A DNA stretch of 64,000 nucleotides, from assembly GCA_963752755.1 (NCBI GenBank), contig CAVVZJ010000004.1, positions 685,122 to 749,121 of the forward strand, in the 5' to 3' direction. The stretch comes from CAVVZJ01 sp963752755. GTDB taxonomy: Bacteria > Planctomycetota > Planctomycetia > Isosphaerales > Isosphaeraceae. The notes beneath the pieces were generated by a model that saw only the letters and a list, made by a program, of their open reading frames with translations, made no database searches and was not told the DNA's origin. Positions 28,452 to 38,298 of this stretch are shown here, piece by piece; position 1 is the first letter of the stretch, and each line of letters starts with the position of its first letter. Position numbers and translations under genes: made by a program.

Positions 28452-29579
28452 TTGCGCTTTGAGGATCTGGAGTCGCGACAACTTCTCGACGCCGACGGCC
28501 TGCGCGCGGCCATCGCGTCGCCACTGGCCGCCGTGGTCCGGCAGGCGGCCACCTCGTCGAGCGACACGACCGACGGCGACAGCGACAGCGAGGCCGGAAA
28601 CGACGCCGAGGCCATGACGCAGTATTCCTCGCTGCTCAATGCGCTCGGCTCGACGTCGGCGACCTCGTCGACTTACACGACCGTACCCACCAACGGCGAC
28701 ACGCTGCCGAGCGGCGTGGCGGTGGTGCCGCGAGGCTTCCTCGTCGCGAACAATGCCGACCAGGCCGGCACGGTGGGGGCGGGTTCGACCATCGTGCGGA
28801 TCAATCGCGACGGCAGCCAGACGCCTTTGTTCACGGGCCAGAGCGGTCTCGGACTGTCGGCGCTCGGGGTCTTGAGCAAGGGGTTTGTCTTCGCCGCAAG
28901 CAATCCGACGAGCGGTGGCAACGGATCGGTGCTGGTGATCGACCGGTTCGGGCGTCAGGTCGCCGACCTGAGCAACTCCCAGTGGATCAATCAGCCGACG
29001 GCGATCGCCGTGCATGACATGGGCCACAACGCCCAGGTGTTCATCGCCAACAGCGGCGACGGCACGATCACCCGGCTCGATGTGACGATCCACCACGGCC
29101 GTCCCCAGATCACCAGCGCCACGAAGGTCGCCACTGGCTTCACGACGGGCACCGGGACCAGCGGCACGCCAGCGACGATCACGGGTCTCGCTTACAACGC
29201 CTCGCAAGATGTGCTCTACGTGGCCTCCGCGGGCGACCAGGGCGTCTTTGCTATCAGCGGCGCGGGCCAACGATCGCAGGCGACTGCCAAGGGCTCGGCT
29301 CTCATCCAAAATGATGCGAACATCTCCAATATCGTCGGCGTGGCGGTGACCCCCGGTGGCGCCTTGCTGGTCAGCGGCAATTCGGCCGACGGCACGTCGA
29401 GCGTGGTCGCCGAGTACACGACGACGGGCACGTTCGTCGATACCCTGACGATCGCCACCTCGCCGGGCGCCGCGGCGGGCCTGGCCCTGAAGGCGAATGA
29501 GGGCGGGGCCGTGCTCGGGGTTCTTGGTGGAACCACCAATCAGATCGCCGTGCGCAGGGTCTTCTTCCAGAACGTGTGA
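28452..29579 (+). CDS. Surface-type protein with LExRxLLDA motif and propeller-like body
   Basis: A 375-residue protein starting MRFEDLESRQLLDADG, the planctomycete N-terminal LExRxLL motif seen on extracellular proteins. After a Ser/Thr/Asp-rich linker the body reads like an NHL/SMP30-type beta-propeller: repeated GVAVVPRGFLVANN, VFIANSGDGTITRLDV, LAYNASQDVLYVASAGDQGV, GVAVTPGGALLVSGNS. The start is doubtful: the TTG at 28452 begins directly at the motif, and the ATG at 28409 in another frame might join through an indel. Function unknown; likely cell-surface or secreted. Confidence 0.6.
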   Translation: MRFEDLESRQLLDADGLRAAIASPLAAVVRQAATSSSDTTDGDSDSEAGNDAEAMTQYSSLLNALGSTSATSSTYTTVPTNGDTLPSGVAVVPRGFLVANNADQAGTVGAGSTIVRINRDGSQTPLFTGQSGLGLSALGVLSKGFVFAASNPTSGGNGSVLVIDRFGRQVADLSNSQWINQPTAIAVHDMGHNAQVFIANSGDGTITRLDVTIHHGRPQITSATKVATGFTTGTGTSGTPATITGLAYNASQDVLYVASAGDQGVFAISGAGQRSQATAKGSALIQNDANISNIVGVAVTPGGALLVSGNSADGTSSVVAEYTTTGTFVDTLTIATSPGAAAGLALKANEGGAVLGVLGGTTNQIAVRRVFFQNV

Positions 29580-29821
29580 GCCGCGGTGGTCCGTCGCGAT
29601 CGGGTTCGTCGGGAAACCGGGATCGGAAGGTCCCGGCCTCCCGGCGGCTCGAACTCGGGCGGAGAAGGTGCCGTTCGGGTGATGGGAAGAGGCCGTGTTG
29701 ATTTCGGGCAACCCTCCGGTTGAGTCAGCTCTCGGGAGCGGCTATCCTGGTCGCATCAGATCGATCGGCGCGATGGCTCGGGCCGATGCCGGATCGTGGG
29801 CCAACCCCGAGGAACGCCACC

Positions 29822-31222
29822 ATGACCCCCGACGACTTTCCGGCCGCCAGGATCTCGCCGTTTGGGAAGTCGGCACGGACCGCCGCCGCCTGGCTCGCAA
29901 CCTTGCTAGTGGCGGCGGTTCTGCCTGGCTTTGCCCGGGGCCAGATCAACCCTCCACCGTTGAGTCCAAGCGTGGATGCAAGCAAGTTTCGGGTGACGGT
30001 CTTCGCCGAGGGCTTGAATTACCCCAAGAGCATGCAGGAGCTCTCCGACGGCTCGTTGCTCGTGGGAACGTCGAACCCGACGGGTGGCAGCCTGTTCAAC
30101 TCCACGGGCCAGTTGATCCGCCTGGTCGACGCCAACGGCGACGGCCACGCCGACGGACCGGGCCAGGTGCTGGCCGACAATCTGCCGGGCGCGATCCAGT
30201 CGGTCCGGCAAGCAGGCGACCTGCTCTTCGTCGATACGACGCAGTCAGGCAGCGAGGGGATCACGATCCTCCGCCAGGGAGCCGCGGTTTCCGACCCCTA
30301 CACACAGGTCGGCCAGATCTCCATGAGCTTCCCCGCCAACTGGGAGCATACAACCTACGCGCTGGCGACGCAGCAGGTCGATCCCTCGACGTACAACGTC
30401 TATTTCAATATCGGCTCGAAGTTCAACGACGCCGAATCGACCGACCACGTCACGATCAACGGCCTGGGATTGAACGGGCTCCAGGCCAACGAGGCGTCCA
30501 TCTACCGGGTCACGGTTCACGAGCAGGGCAACAGCGTGTCGGCCTCGGGCCTGACCCAGATCGCCATGGGCCTCCGGAACGCCGCCGGCATGGCCTTTCA
30601 GCCGGGGACCGGCAACCTCTACTTCGAGGATAACGGGATCGACTCGACGCCGGACCCGAATGAACCGCTCAGCGCCGACGAGCTGAACAAGATCTCGGCG
30701 GCGAACCTCGGCGGGGCCGTCGAGGACTTTGGATTCGTCCGCGACTACATCGAATACCGGACCGGCAACCGGATCGGCAGCGGCGCGATCCAGCCGATCG
30801 TGGCGTTTCAGCCGATCCCGGACCCGAAGACCGGCTCCGAGAGCGAGGGGGCCGTTGAGATCGCCTTCGCGCCCTCGGGCTTTCCGGCTGGACTGAACAA
30901 CGGCGTGTTCCTTGGGTTCCACGGCAAGTTCAACGACGCTGGCGTGGTGAATGAAGAGAACCCTCTGGTTTATTACGACCTGAGCACCGGCCAGTACTTC
31001 CACTTCATCGAGAACACCGCGCCCCAGATCGGCCACCTCGACGGCCTGCTCGCCACCAGCGACTCGCTTTTTGCCGCCGACCTCGCCTCCAGTGGGACCG
31101 TGTTCAGCCCGAACGGCACCGGCGTGATCTATCAGATCAAGGCTGTTCCCGAACCGGGGGCCTGGGTGCTCGTCGTGATCGGAGGCGTCGCCCTGACCTG
31201 CTGGCGAAGGCGAAAGGCGTGA
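29822..31222 (+). CDS. PEP-CTERM secreted sugar-dehydrogenase-like propeller
   Basis: A 466-residue exported protein. An N-terminal hydrophobic segment (AAWLATLLVAAVLPGFARG) precedes a beta-propeller like PQQ-type glucose/sorbosone dehydrogenases: FAEGLNYPKSMQELSDGSLL, LIRLVDANGDGHADGPGQVL, and MGLRNAAGMAFQPGTGNLYF. It ends with the PEP-CTERM sorting signal VPEPGAWVLVVIGG plus a C-terminal RRRKA. The ATG at 29822 fits the signal segment. Exosortase-dependent anchoring is inferred from the tail; enzymatic activity is unproven. Confidence 0.75.
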   Translation: MTPDDFPAARISPFGKSARTAAAWLATLLVAAVLPGFARGQINPPPLSPSVDASKFRVTVFAEGLNYPKSMQELSDGSLLVGTSNPTGGSLFNSTGQLIRLVDANGDGHADGPGQVLADNLPGAIQSVRQAGDLLFVDTTQSGSEGITILRQGAAVSDPYTQVGQISMSFPANWEHTTYALATQQVDPSTYNVYFNIGSKFNDAESTDHVTINGLGLNGLQANEASIYRVTVHEQGNSVSASGLTQIAMGLRNAAGMAFQPGTGNLYFEDNGIDSTPDPNEPLSADELNKISAANLGGAVEDFGFVRDYIEYRTGNRIGSGAIQPIVAFQPIPDPKTGSESEGAVEIAFAPSGFPAGLNNGVFLGFHGKFNDAGVVNEENPLVYYDLSTGQYFHFIENTAPQIGHLDGLLATSDSLFAADLASSGTVFSPNGTGVIYQIKAVPEPGAWVLVVIGGVALTCWRRRKA

Positions 31223-31984
31223 TCAAACGTCGTATTTGCGACCCTGGACGATCGGCTCGATGACGCTCGACGCGAGGTCGAAGTCGTCCGGGTAATGGAT
31301 GATCCGCAGGCGCGAGCGGACGTCGTCGGGGAGGGCGGCGAGGGGCTCGTAGGGCGTGTGGACGCGGGCGCCTCGGTTCGTCTCGTGGACGATCAGGTCG
31401 GAACCGTCAGCGAGCCAGTCGATCAAGGACGGGTCAAAAGGGGTATCCGCGCTGTAGGCGAGGCAACGACCTCCGGCACGGATGCGAAGGGCGAAGGTCG
31501 GGATCGAGTGGCGGGTCCGTCGGCATTCGATCGCGAACGGGCCGAGCGAGACGGGGGCCTCGTCGCTCAGGGGCCGAAGGTCGAAATAGGTGGACAGGTC
31601 CGCCAGCATGGGTTGCGGTTCGTCGCCGGGGGCGGGGATCGTGCCCATCGACGCGCTCAGGTGGTGTTCCCAGAGCTGGGCCGAGACCTCGCGATGGGTC
31701 AGGAGCGTGGCGCGGCGGTTGAGGTGGTAATAGGAGTAGTAACCCCAGCCTTCGAGGCCGGAGGCGTGATCGGCGTGCAGGTGGGTCAGGACGACGCCGG
31801 AGAAGCGATCGATGTCGAGCGCCTCGCCGGCTTCGTGACCCGACTCGCGGAGAATCTTCCGGATCGGGTGCGGACAATCGACGAGCAGCCAGACGCCATC
31901 GGACTCGACAGCCAGGCAGGACGAATACCAGCGAGCCGAGAAGGCGTCGCCACAACCGAGGCAGACGACTCGCAGGCCGCTCAT
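31223..31984 (-). CDS. MBL-fold metallohydrolase
   Basis: A 253-residue metallo-beta-lactamase-fold protein, ribonuclease-Z/PhnP-like in layout. The metal motif is THLHADHASGLEGWG (HxHxDH), preceded by LLVDCPHPIR and followed by the Asp/His elements YSADTPFD and LIVHETN. It converges with the PEP-CTERM gene (stops abut) and its ATG overlaps the stop of the STAS gene (ATGA), indicating an operon of STAS, STAS and MBL. Confidence 0.78.
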   Translation of the reverse strand: MSGLRVVCLGCGDAFSARWYSSCLAVESDGVWLLVDCPHPIRKILRESGHEAGEALDIDRFSGVVLTHLHADHASGLEGWGYYSYYHLNRRATLLTHREVSAQLWEHHLSASMGTIPAPGDEPQPMLADLSTYFDLRPLSDEAPVSLGPFAIECRRTRHSIPTFALRIRAGGRCLAYSADTPFDPSLIDWLADGSDLIVHETNRGARVHTPYEPLAALPDDVRSRLRIIHYPDDFDLASSVIEPIVQGRKYDV

Positions 31985-32352
31985 GACGGCGATCGCCCCA
32001 GGATTTCCAGCGACTCGCGGCGGTCGCGGTCGATCTGGAAGAGGCGGTCGAGGTTCGTGGTGGTCATGACGGCGCGGAGCCCCTCACCGACGTCACAGAG
32101 CCGGAGCCGACCGCCGGCCGCTTCCATCCGGCGCTGGAGCAGGATCAACTTGCCGAGCATTGCGCTGGAGACCGAATCGACGCCGGTGAAATCGAGGACG
32201 AGGTCGCTCCGGGAGCCCTCCGAGGGGAGCAGACCGAGCAGTTGTTCGGCGACCTCGCGGACGGTCCGATCGTCGAACAACTGGCGATCGAGGAACCGGA
32301 CGACGCGGACGCCGTCGGCTTCGTCAATGCGGATGCGAGCGTTGGGGACCAT
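31981..32352 (-). CDS. STAS-domain anti-sigma factor antagonist
   Basis: A 123-residue STAS protein (SpoIIAA-like). Core elements are VRVVRFLDRQLFDD, LVLDFTGVDSVSSAMLGKLI (the switch Ser lies in the DSVSSAM segment) and GGRLRLCDVGEGLRAVM, ending LDRLFQI. It would bind an anti-sigma kinase and be switched by Ser phosphorylation. ATG at 32352; its stop overlaps the MBL start. A second STAS gene lies just upstream on the same strand. Confidence 0.78.
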   Translation of the reverse strand: MVPNARIRIDEADGVRVVRFLDRQLFDDRTVREVAEQLLGLLPSEGSRSDLVLDFTGVDSVSSAMLGKLILLQRRMEAAGGRLRLCDVGEGLRAVMTTTNLDRLFQIDRDRRESLEILGRSPS

Positions 32353-32417
32353 GGAGCCGTCTTTCCGCGGTTCTATCGGGTGGAAGGGGGGAAAGTCGTG
32401 CAAGGGTGGGGTCCGGA

Positions 32418-32907
32418 TCAGGCGCCGGAGTGCTTGTCCTGGCTCCGACCGCGGGGTCGTCGCAAGGGGGGTGTGGTCGAGTTGCGTGGTCGTTCGCGTG
32501 TCGTCGGTGCCTCGGAGGATGACGGAGCCGGAGTCTCGGTTTGGCCTCCGGTCGGCTCGGGCTCGCGGCATGCGGCGGCCAAAGCGGTGGCGCGATCCGG
32601 CTCGAAACCGAAAAGCGGCATGAGCTTGCTGACGCGGAAGACTTCCAGAACCGTCGGCTCGACGTTGCAGAAGACCACCCGCGCTCCCTGCCTCCGTACG
32701 CGCCAGAAATCCTCCGAGCGCCGACGATCCGGCGAACCCGACGCCGGTCAGGTCCACGACGAGATTCGGCCGGCCGCCGCGTTGCCGATGCGTCTCGAAC
32801 GCCTTGCGAAGTTCCTGGACGGGCGCCGGATCGAGGCGCAGGCAGTCCCAGAACTCGGCGAGCAAGACACCATCCTTCTCGCTCACCTCGACCGTGGGCT
32901 TCAACAT
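32418..32907 (-). CDS. Second STAS-domain protein (frame break)
   Basis: Start ATG 32907. The N-terminal half reads VLLAEFWDCLRLDPAPVQEL, then LVVDLTGVGFAGSSALGGFL, the STAS strand-helix with the phosphorylatable SS. The frame breaks near 32700; the next frame resumes VRRQGARVVFCNVEPTVLEV and SKLMPLFGFEPDRATAL, completing the domain and a disordered Ser/Pro tail ending at 32418. One missing base would restore it. Together with the downstream STAS gene it may form a partner-switching pair. Confidence 0.65.
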
Positions 32908-33289
32908 GGTGGGCCTTCCGCGGCTGGGCTGGTCAGGAACGTTTCGAAGGGTGGCGACCGGGCCTCGGCGACGGGCCGGACCGCCTGTCCGGCGGGTGGA
33001 GACGGGCTCACCCCGCAAAAACGCGGCGGGCCGGCTCCTCGGTCCAACCCCTGGAATCGTAGCATGGAATAAAGCCGGAGACCAGCACCGCGTCGCTCGG
33101 GAACCGACGGAGGGAGCGGCAGCCGGGTATGGTATAATAATCGCGTCCACGGCGGGAAGCGTCGGCATCGCGACGGTCGGTCGATCGTCGGTCGCCGGAG
33201 TGCTCGACGCCTGGCCATCGGGTCAGGCCGCTTCCGCAGACATCGGCCCCCCTGCGGGCTCTCGTCTCGATTTCCAGAGGGATGACCCC

Positions 33290-34288
33290 ATGCGTCGCGT
33301 CCTGGCCTTCCTCGTCGCCTGGGTCGGACTGGCGGCTTCGTGCCCGGCCCAGAGCTGGGTTGATGTCGTTTTCCCCGAGCACTCTCACGACTTCGGTACC
33401 GTCGCCCGGGGGTCCAAGGTCAAGTATGCCTTTCCCCTGGTCAACACGACCAATACCACCTTGCATATTGTCTCGTGGAAGACCAAGTGCGGTTGCACGG
33501 ATGTTCGCGTCGGGGCCCGGGAGATCCCGCCGGGGACGAAGACCTTCATCGAGGCGACCATCGACACGACACGTTTCCAGGGGTTCAAACCGTCGGGCCT
33601 GACGGTCGTCTTCGACCAGCCTCAGTATGCAGAGAAGGACCTGAACGTCACCTGTTTCATCCGTGGCGACGTGCTCTTGAACCCGGGCGCCGTCGATTTC
33701 GGGCAGGTCAACCGCTCGGCCGGCGCCAGTTCCGCGTTGCAGCTCTCGTACTTCGGCGGCCAGACCAACTGGGGCATCCTCAAGGTGGAGACGATCAGCG
33801 ACCACCTCTCCGCCAAGCTCGAAGAGGTCGCCGGCACGCGGAGCCAGGGTTCGGTCCAGTATCAGCTTACGGCCACGCTCAAGCCGGGTGCCCCGGTCGG
33901 CTACTTCAAGGATGAGATCACGCTCGTCACCAATGATCCGACCATCCCGACCGTCCCGATCGCCGTTTCCGGCCAGGTCCAGGGCAATGTCGTGCTCACT
34001 CCCTCGTCGGGCATCCTGACCCTCGGCGCGGTGAAGGCGGGCGGTGCGGTGAAGCAAGACGTGTTGATCCGGTCCGCACAGCCGTTCTTGATCTCCGAGG
34101 TCAAGGCCGACTCCAACCACCTCCGCGCCACCACGGGCGCCGAGAAGCCTCAGCCGATCCACAAGCTGACCGTCACTCTCCAGGCCCCCGCCCAGCCCGG
34201 TCCCTATCACGGCGAGATCGCGATCGAGACCAGCATCCCGGAAGAGCCGCCAGCGAAGCTTTCGATCTTCGCGACCGTCGTGCCCTGA
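33290..34288 (+). CDS. DUF1573 domain protein
   Basis: A 332-residue exported protein with signal peptide MRRVLAFLVAWVGLAASCPA. The N-terminal domain is DUF1573: HDFGTVARGSKVKYAFPLVN with TTLHIVSWKTKCGCT (paired Cys) and IPPGTKTFIEATIDT. Two further Ig-like repeats follow (VDFGQVNRSAGAS, LTLGAVKAGGAVK). The family is an ASH/Ig-like domain common in planctomycetes and Bacteroidetes, of unknown function. The ATG at 33290 follows CAGAGGGATG. Confidence 0.8.
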   Translation: MRRVLAFLVAWVGLAASCPAQSWVDVVFPEHSHDFGTVARGSKVKYAFPLVNTTNTTLHIVSWKTKCGCTDVRVGAREIPPGTKTFIEATIDTTRFQGFKPSGLTVVFDQPQYAEKDLNVTCFIRGDVLLNPGAVDFGQVNRSAGASSALQLSYFGGQTNWGILKVETISDHLSAKLEEVAGTRSQGSVQYQLTATLKPGAPVGYFKDEITLVTNDPTIPTVPIAVSGQVQGNVVLTPSSGILTLGAVKAGGAVKQDVLIRSAQPFLISEVKADSNHLRATTGAEKPQPIHKLTVTLQAPAQPGPYHGEIAIETSIPEEPPAKLSIFATVVP

Positions 34289-34827
34289 GCCGGGGGAAGA
34301 CGAGGGACCAACGACAAGGGGCCGAGCCCGGGGACTCTCTCAAGGAGCCTCTGGCCTCGGCCCCGCCTGATTCGGCCTCGATCCTGGGCTCTCTGTCGTC
34401 GGTACTGCATTTGTGGCTTGCCCGCGTCGATCTCGGAGGGCCGCTCCGAGGGGTGAGCGGAAAGCAGGTAGCGTCCGGACGAGGTACGCGGAGTGGCCCG
34501 GTCCCGGACCTCCCAGGGCAAGCGTCACAATTCCTGTGGACGAGCCAGGTGGAGGCGAGCCTGGACCGCGGGGAGAAAGGAGGTTGTCTGTGCACGGCGG
34601 AAGGCGAGAGAATAGCCTGGGTGGAATCGAGTCCGTCCAATCTCGGAGGAGGGCGGTTGACATCCGGAGCCATCCCCCCCCGAAGGCGCACGTTGGCGAA
34701 TCGACGTTGTCGGGCGGATCACCCCGGCCGGCGGGCTGGAGGCGCCGGCGCCTTCCTCCCAACCTCCCGGCCGACGTCGCGTGACGCGTGGAGCCGGGCC
34801 CAACTTCAGGAGAGAATCGAGATCATC
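34289..34827. other. No gene recognised
   Basis: A 539-nt stretch between DUF1573 and the esterase. Frames are open on both strands but compositionally random. A purine-rich AGGAGAGAATCGAGATC before 34828 serves as the esterase ribosome-binding region. Confidence 0.45.
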
Positions 34828-36406
34828 ATGCGCTGCCGCACCCATCTCCTCTGCCTGGCCGCTTTGCTATCAGTGCCCCTGCTCGCCCGCGCGGATGGCG
34901 AGAACACGCTGCCGCGATTGCGAATTGCGCTGGTGGGCGACTCCACCGTGACGTCCGAGGCGGGTTGGGGCGACGGCTTTTCCGACAGCCTCTCCAACCG
35001 GGTCGAGGTGAGCAACCTCTCCGCCAGTGGTCGCAGTTCCATGAGCTTCGCCAACGAGGGGCGGTGGAAGCGTTGCCTGGAGTTGAAGCCGGATTACGTG
35101 CTGATCCAGTTCGGACACAACGATCAGAAGGTCAAGGACCCGAAGCGCGGCACCGACCCGCAGACGACCTACCGCGCGTCCATGTCGCAGTTCGTGGACG
35201 AGGCGCGGGCCGCGGGGATCAAGCCGGTCCTGGTCACGTCGCTGAGCCGCCGGGCCTGGGGAGACGACGGGAAGATCCACTCGACCCTGGGGCCGTACGT
35301 GGACGTCGTCCGCGCTCGCGAAGGAGAAGGACGTGCCGCTGATCGACCTGCACGCGCGGTCGATCGAACTGTACGAGCGACGGGGGCGGGCGGACGTGGA
35401 CGCGATGTCGCCCCGGAAGCCGGCGACGGCCTCGCCGGACAACCCGTCGCAGCAGGGCCAGATGGAGATCGACGCCACGCACTTGAATACCCGGGGCAGC
35501 GCGGTACTCGGCAGGGTCGTCGCCGAGGAACTGGCCAAGGCGGTCCCGGCACTGGCCCCGTACTTGAAGCCAGCCCCGGCGCCGGATTCCACTCCCGTCG
35601 CGACCCCGCCACCGCTTGCTGATCCATTGGCAATCGTTGACGTGTGGCCCGAGGGCAAGATGCCGGGACGCGGCGCCAGGGAGCCCGAGAGGGACCTGCC
35701 ATCGAGAGGCGACGACGTCCGGCGAATCACCGACGTCAGCCGCCCCACTCTGGCCGTGTTTCCGGCGACGAAGAAGGACGCTCCGGCGATGATCGTTTGC
35801 CCGGGCGGCGGCTATCGCTACCTGTGCTACGACAAGGAGGGCACGGAGATCGCGGCCTGGCTGAACTCGGCCGGGATCACGGCGCTGGTTCTGAAGTATC
35901 GCGTTCCCGACAACCGAGCCGGCGCCCTCCAGGACCTCCAGCGGACCTTGAGCCTCGCTCGCTCGCACGCGGCCGAGTGGAGCATCGACCCGAATCGGCT
36001 CGGCGTCATCGGCTTCTCGGCCGGTGGAAATCTCGCGGCGAAAGCCAGTACCCTGTACGATCCGCGGGCCTATCCGGCCATCGACGCCGTCGATCAGCGA
36101 AGCTGCCGGCCGGACTTCGCCGTGCTGGTCTATCCGGCATACCTGGATGACGAGGAGGGGCACGTTTCCTCGGATCTCAACCTGGAGGCGAACATCCCGC
36201 CGACGCTCATCGTCCACAGCGAAGACGACAGGGCGTTTGTCCCCGGCAGCAAGCTCTACCATGCCGCGCTGGATGACGCGAAGCTGCCGAATGAATTCCT
36301 GCTCTATCCCACCGGCGGACACGGCTACGGCTTGCGTGGTATGGGGGACGCCCGGGTGTGGCCGCAGGCTACGCTGGATTGGCTTCACAAGGTCGGCGTT
36401 CGCTGA
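34828..36406 (+). CDS. Two-domain esterase: SGNH plus alpha/beta hydrolase (frame break)
   Basis: Secreted carbohydrate-esterase-like fusion. The signal peptide ends LLARA. The SGNH domain has LRIALVGDSTV (Ser about 39), the Gly block SNLSASGRSSMSFANEG, LIQFGHNDQK, and DATHLNTRGS (Asp/His), like rhamnogalacturonan acetylesterase. The second domain is a BD-FAE/xylan-esterase-type hydrolase: MIVCPGGGYRYLCYDKEG, nucleophile GFSAGGNLAA, acid SEDDRAF and His TGGHGYG. The printed frame breaks near 35320; ALAKEKDVPLIDLHARSIEL continues in the next frame, so one gene spans the break. Probably deacetylates plant polysaccharide side chains. Confidence 0.8.
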
Positions 36407-36811
36407 GCGAGGAGCGACCTCATGTCGATGCTCGCCCGACGCCTCGTCCGCGACTTGCCGCTTACGGGAAGATGGACTTCGCCTACGACGCCATCACGGC
36501 GCGGGAGGAGAGAATCCTCGCAAAGGTCCACGAGCTCAACCGCGGACTGAGCCTGGGGATCGCAAAGGCAATCTGTCCCGCGACGGGAGGGAGGCAGGCT
36601 GGCGAGTCCGAGCCGCAGGCGATCTGACTGACGCGCCCTTCCAAATGACGGCGATCCGTGGTGCGAGTCGCCGTGAGCGGTTGGAATTGCTCGGAGAGTT
36701 TCGGCCGAGGGGCTCGATCCGACTCCGAGACCGGGAATCGGGCCGCTCGGCGATCCGGACGTGTCGATCTCGCTTCGGGGGAGAGCCGAGGCGACGGATC
36801 GCTAGCGGTGG
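36407..36811. other. No gene recognised
   Basis: A small frame (about 36450-36627) contains YDAITAREERILAKVHELNR, which looks protein-like but has no recognisable family and no supported start. The rest shows nothing. Confidence 0.4.
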
Positions 36812-37911
36812 TCAGCGACGAGCGGCGGCTGCGACTCGCTCCGCCGCAAGCTCGCGCGGGTGGGGTTTCACCGCGCGGGCTGGCAGCGACGTGAGCACGA
36901 CGCAGAGGGTGTTGCTCGCCGGGTCGGCCCAGCAGAGGGTGCCTGTCGAGCCGGTATGGCCGAAGGTCCGCGCTGAACATCCGGGACTGCCGGACTGCTC
37001 GCCGACGGCGAACCCTAACCCCCGCGGCGTCAATCCCGCCGGATTGTGATTCTGGATCATCAGCCGAGCCGTCTCGGGCTTGACGACGTCGCCACGGACC
37101 CCGAGGAACTCCCCGAGAAATCTGGCGAGATCCGGCGCGGAAGCGTGTGTCCCACCCCAGGGGCGCCCAATTGCCGCCAGTAGGGACTGTTCCAATCCCA
37201 CTCACTGGCCTTCGGATCACCGCTGCCCGATTCGGGCGCGGCGCCTTCCAACTGGCAGGAGACCATCTCTTCCCGCTTGAATCGTCCGAGACCCTGAGCC
37301 GAGTGCTTCATTCCCAGGGGCTGAAAGACATGGCGGTCGACGAGCGTGAGCATGTCCGACCCGCTGACGATCTCACCGATCCGCGCGGCCAGCAAAATCC
37401 CCATGCTTGAGTACTGGTAGCGGGCGCCGGGAGTGAAATCGAGGGATGCGTGAGTCGCCTGTTCGACGAACTCCGTCAGCGGCGCGTGCTGCCTGCGCAG
37501 CTCGCTGTTATTGATCAGTTGATCGGGCAGGCCGGAGACGTGCGTCAGCAGGTGGCGGATCGTCACCGCCTCCCGCCCATCCCCCGTGAACGTGGGCAAG
37601 AACTTCTTCACGCGGTCACCGAGCTGAAACTTCCCTTGATCGAACAGAGTCATGAGGGCCGTGACGTTGATCGGCTTGGAGATGGAGCCGAGCAAGAACA
37701 TCGCGTCGCCCGAGGCCGCCTTGCCGAAGCGGCGCGTCAACGCGTCATCACCCTGGGCCACGTGCAGCACGGCCGCCTCCACTTGCTTCGTCGCCGTGGC
37801 ACGCTCGAGCACTTCGGCCGCATCACTCCACCGCTCCTCGGACAGGACGGCAAGCAACGGAGACGCGTTCGCAACGGCCAGTGCCGTTCCAAGAAACGTG
37901 CGTCGTCGCAT
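36812..37911 (-). CDS. Serine hydrolase, beta-lactamase/class C family (frame break)
   Basis: Class C beta-lactamase-like serine hydrolase with a Tat-like start MRRRTFLGTALAVANASPLL. The SxxK motif is in FLLGSISKPINVTALM, the YxS motif in YQYSSMGILLA, and the third motif is HTGSTG in FGHTGSTGTLCW. The printed frame breaks near 37160 after SPYWRQLGAP; WGGTHASAPDLARFLGEFL resumes in the next frame and runs to 36812. These proteins are esterases or D-aminopeptidases rather than true beta-lactamases. ATG at 37911. Confidence 0.8.
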
Positions 37912-38298
37912 CACACGGGCTCCTCTGCAAGTAGTCAAACCCCGTGAACCGAAAACCGGCGTCCACGGTGGGCCTGTTCGTCGAGCTCGATCCACCCGCC
38001 GACGATCCTATACAAGTGGAGACTCAAACTGGGGAGCATCACCGGCTCCGGCCTGACCGGGGTGCTCAACTTCAGAACGCTCGCGGAACTTTGTTCAGAG
38101 GGGTTCGACCCTCATGTTGATCCCTCCTCTGGGCCGGGTCGTGATCACGGGCTCCGGCTCGACGACTCCGCCCGGGGAGCGCGTCAGACGGAACGAGCGG
38201 ACGACTGTGGCAATCCCGACGATGGCCTCAAACACGGCGAACTTCGGGAGGTGGGTGTGCAGAATCCGCGGGTGCGTGGGCGCAAGGGGTCGGCCGTC
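37912..38298. other. No gene recognised
   Basis: Intergenic stretch upstream of the beta-lactamase-like gene and downstream of the Gfo/Idh gene. I see no conserved frame, RNA or clear terminator. Confidence 0.4.
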
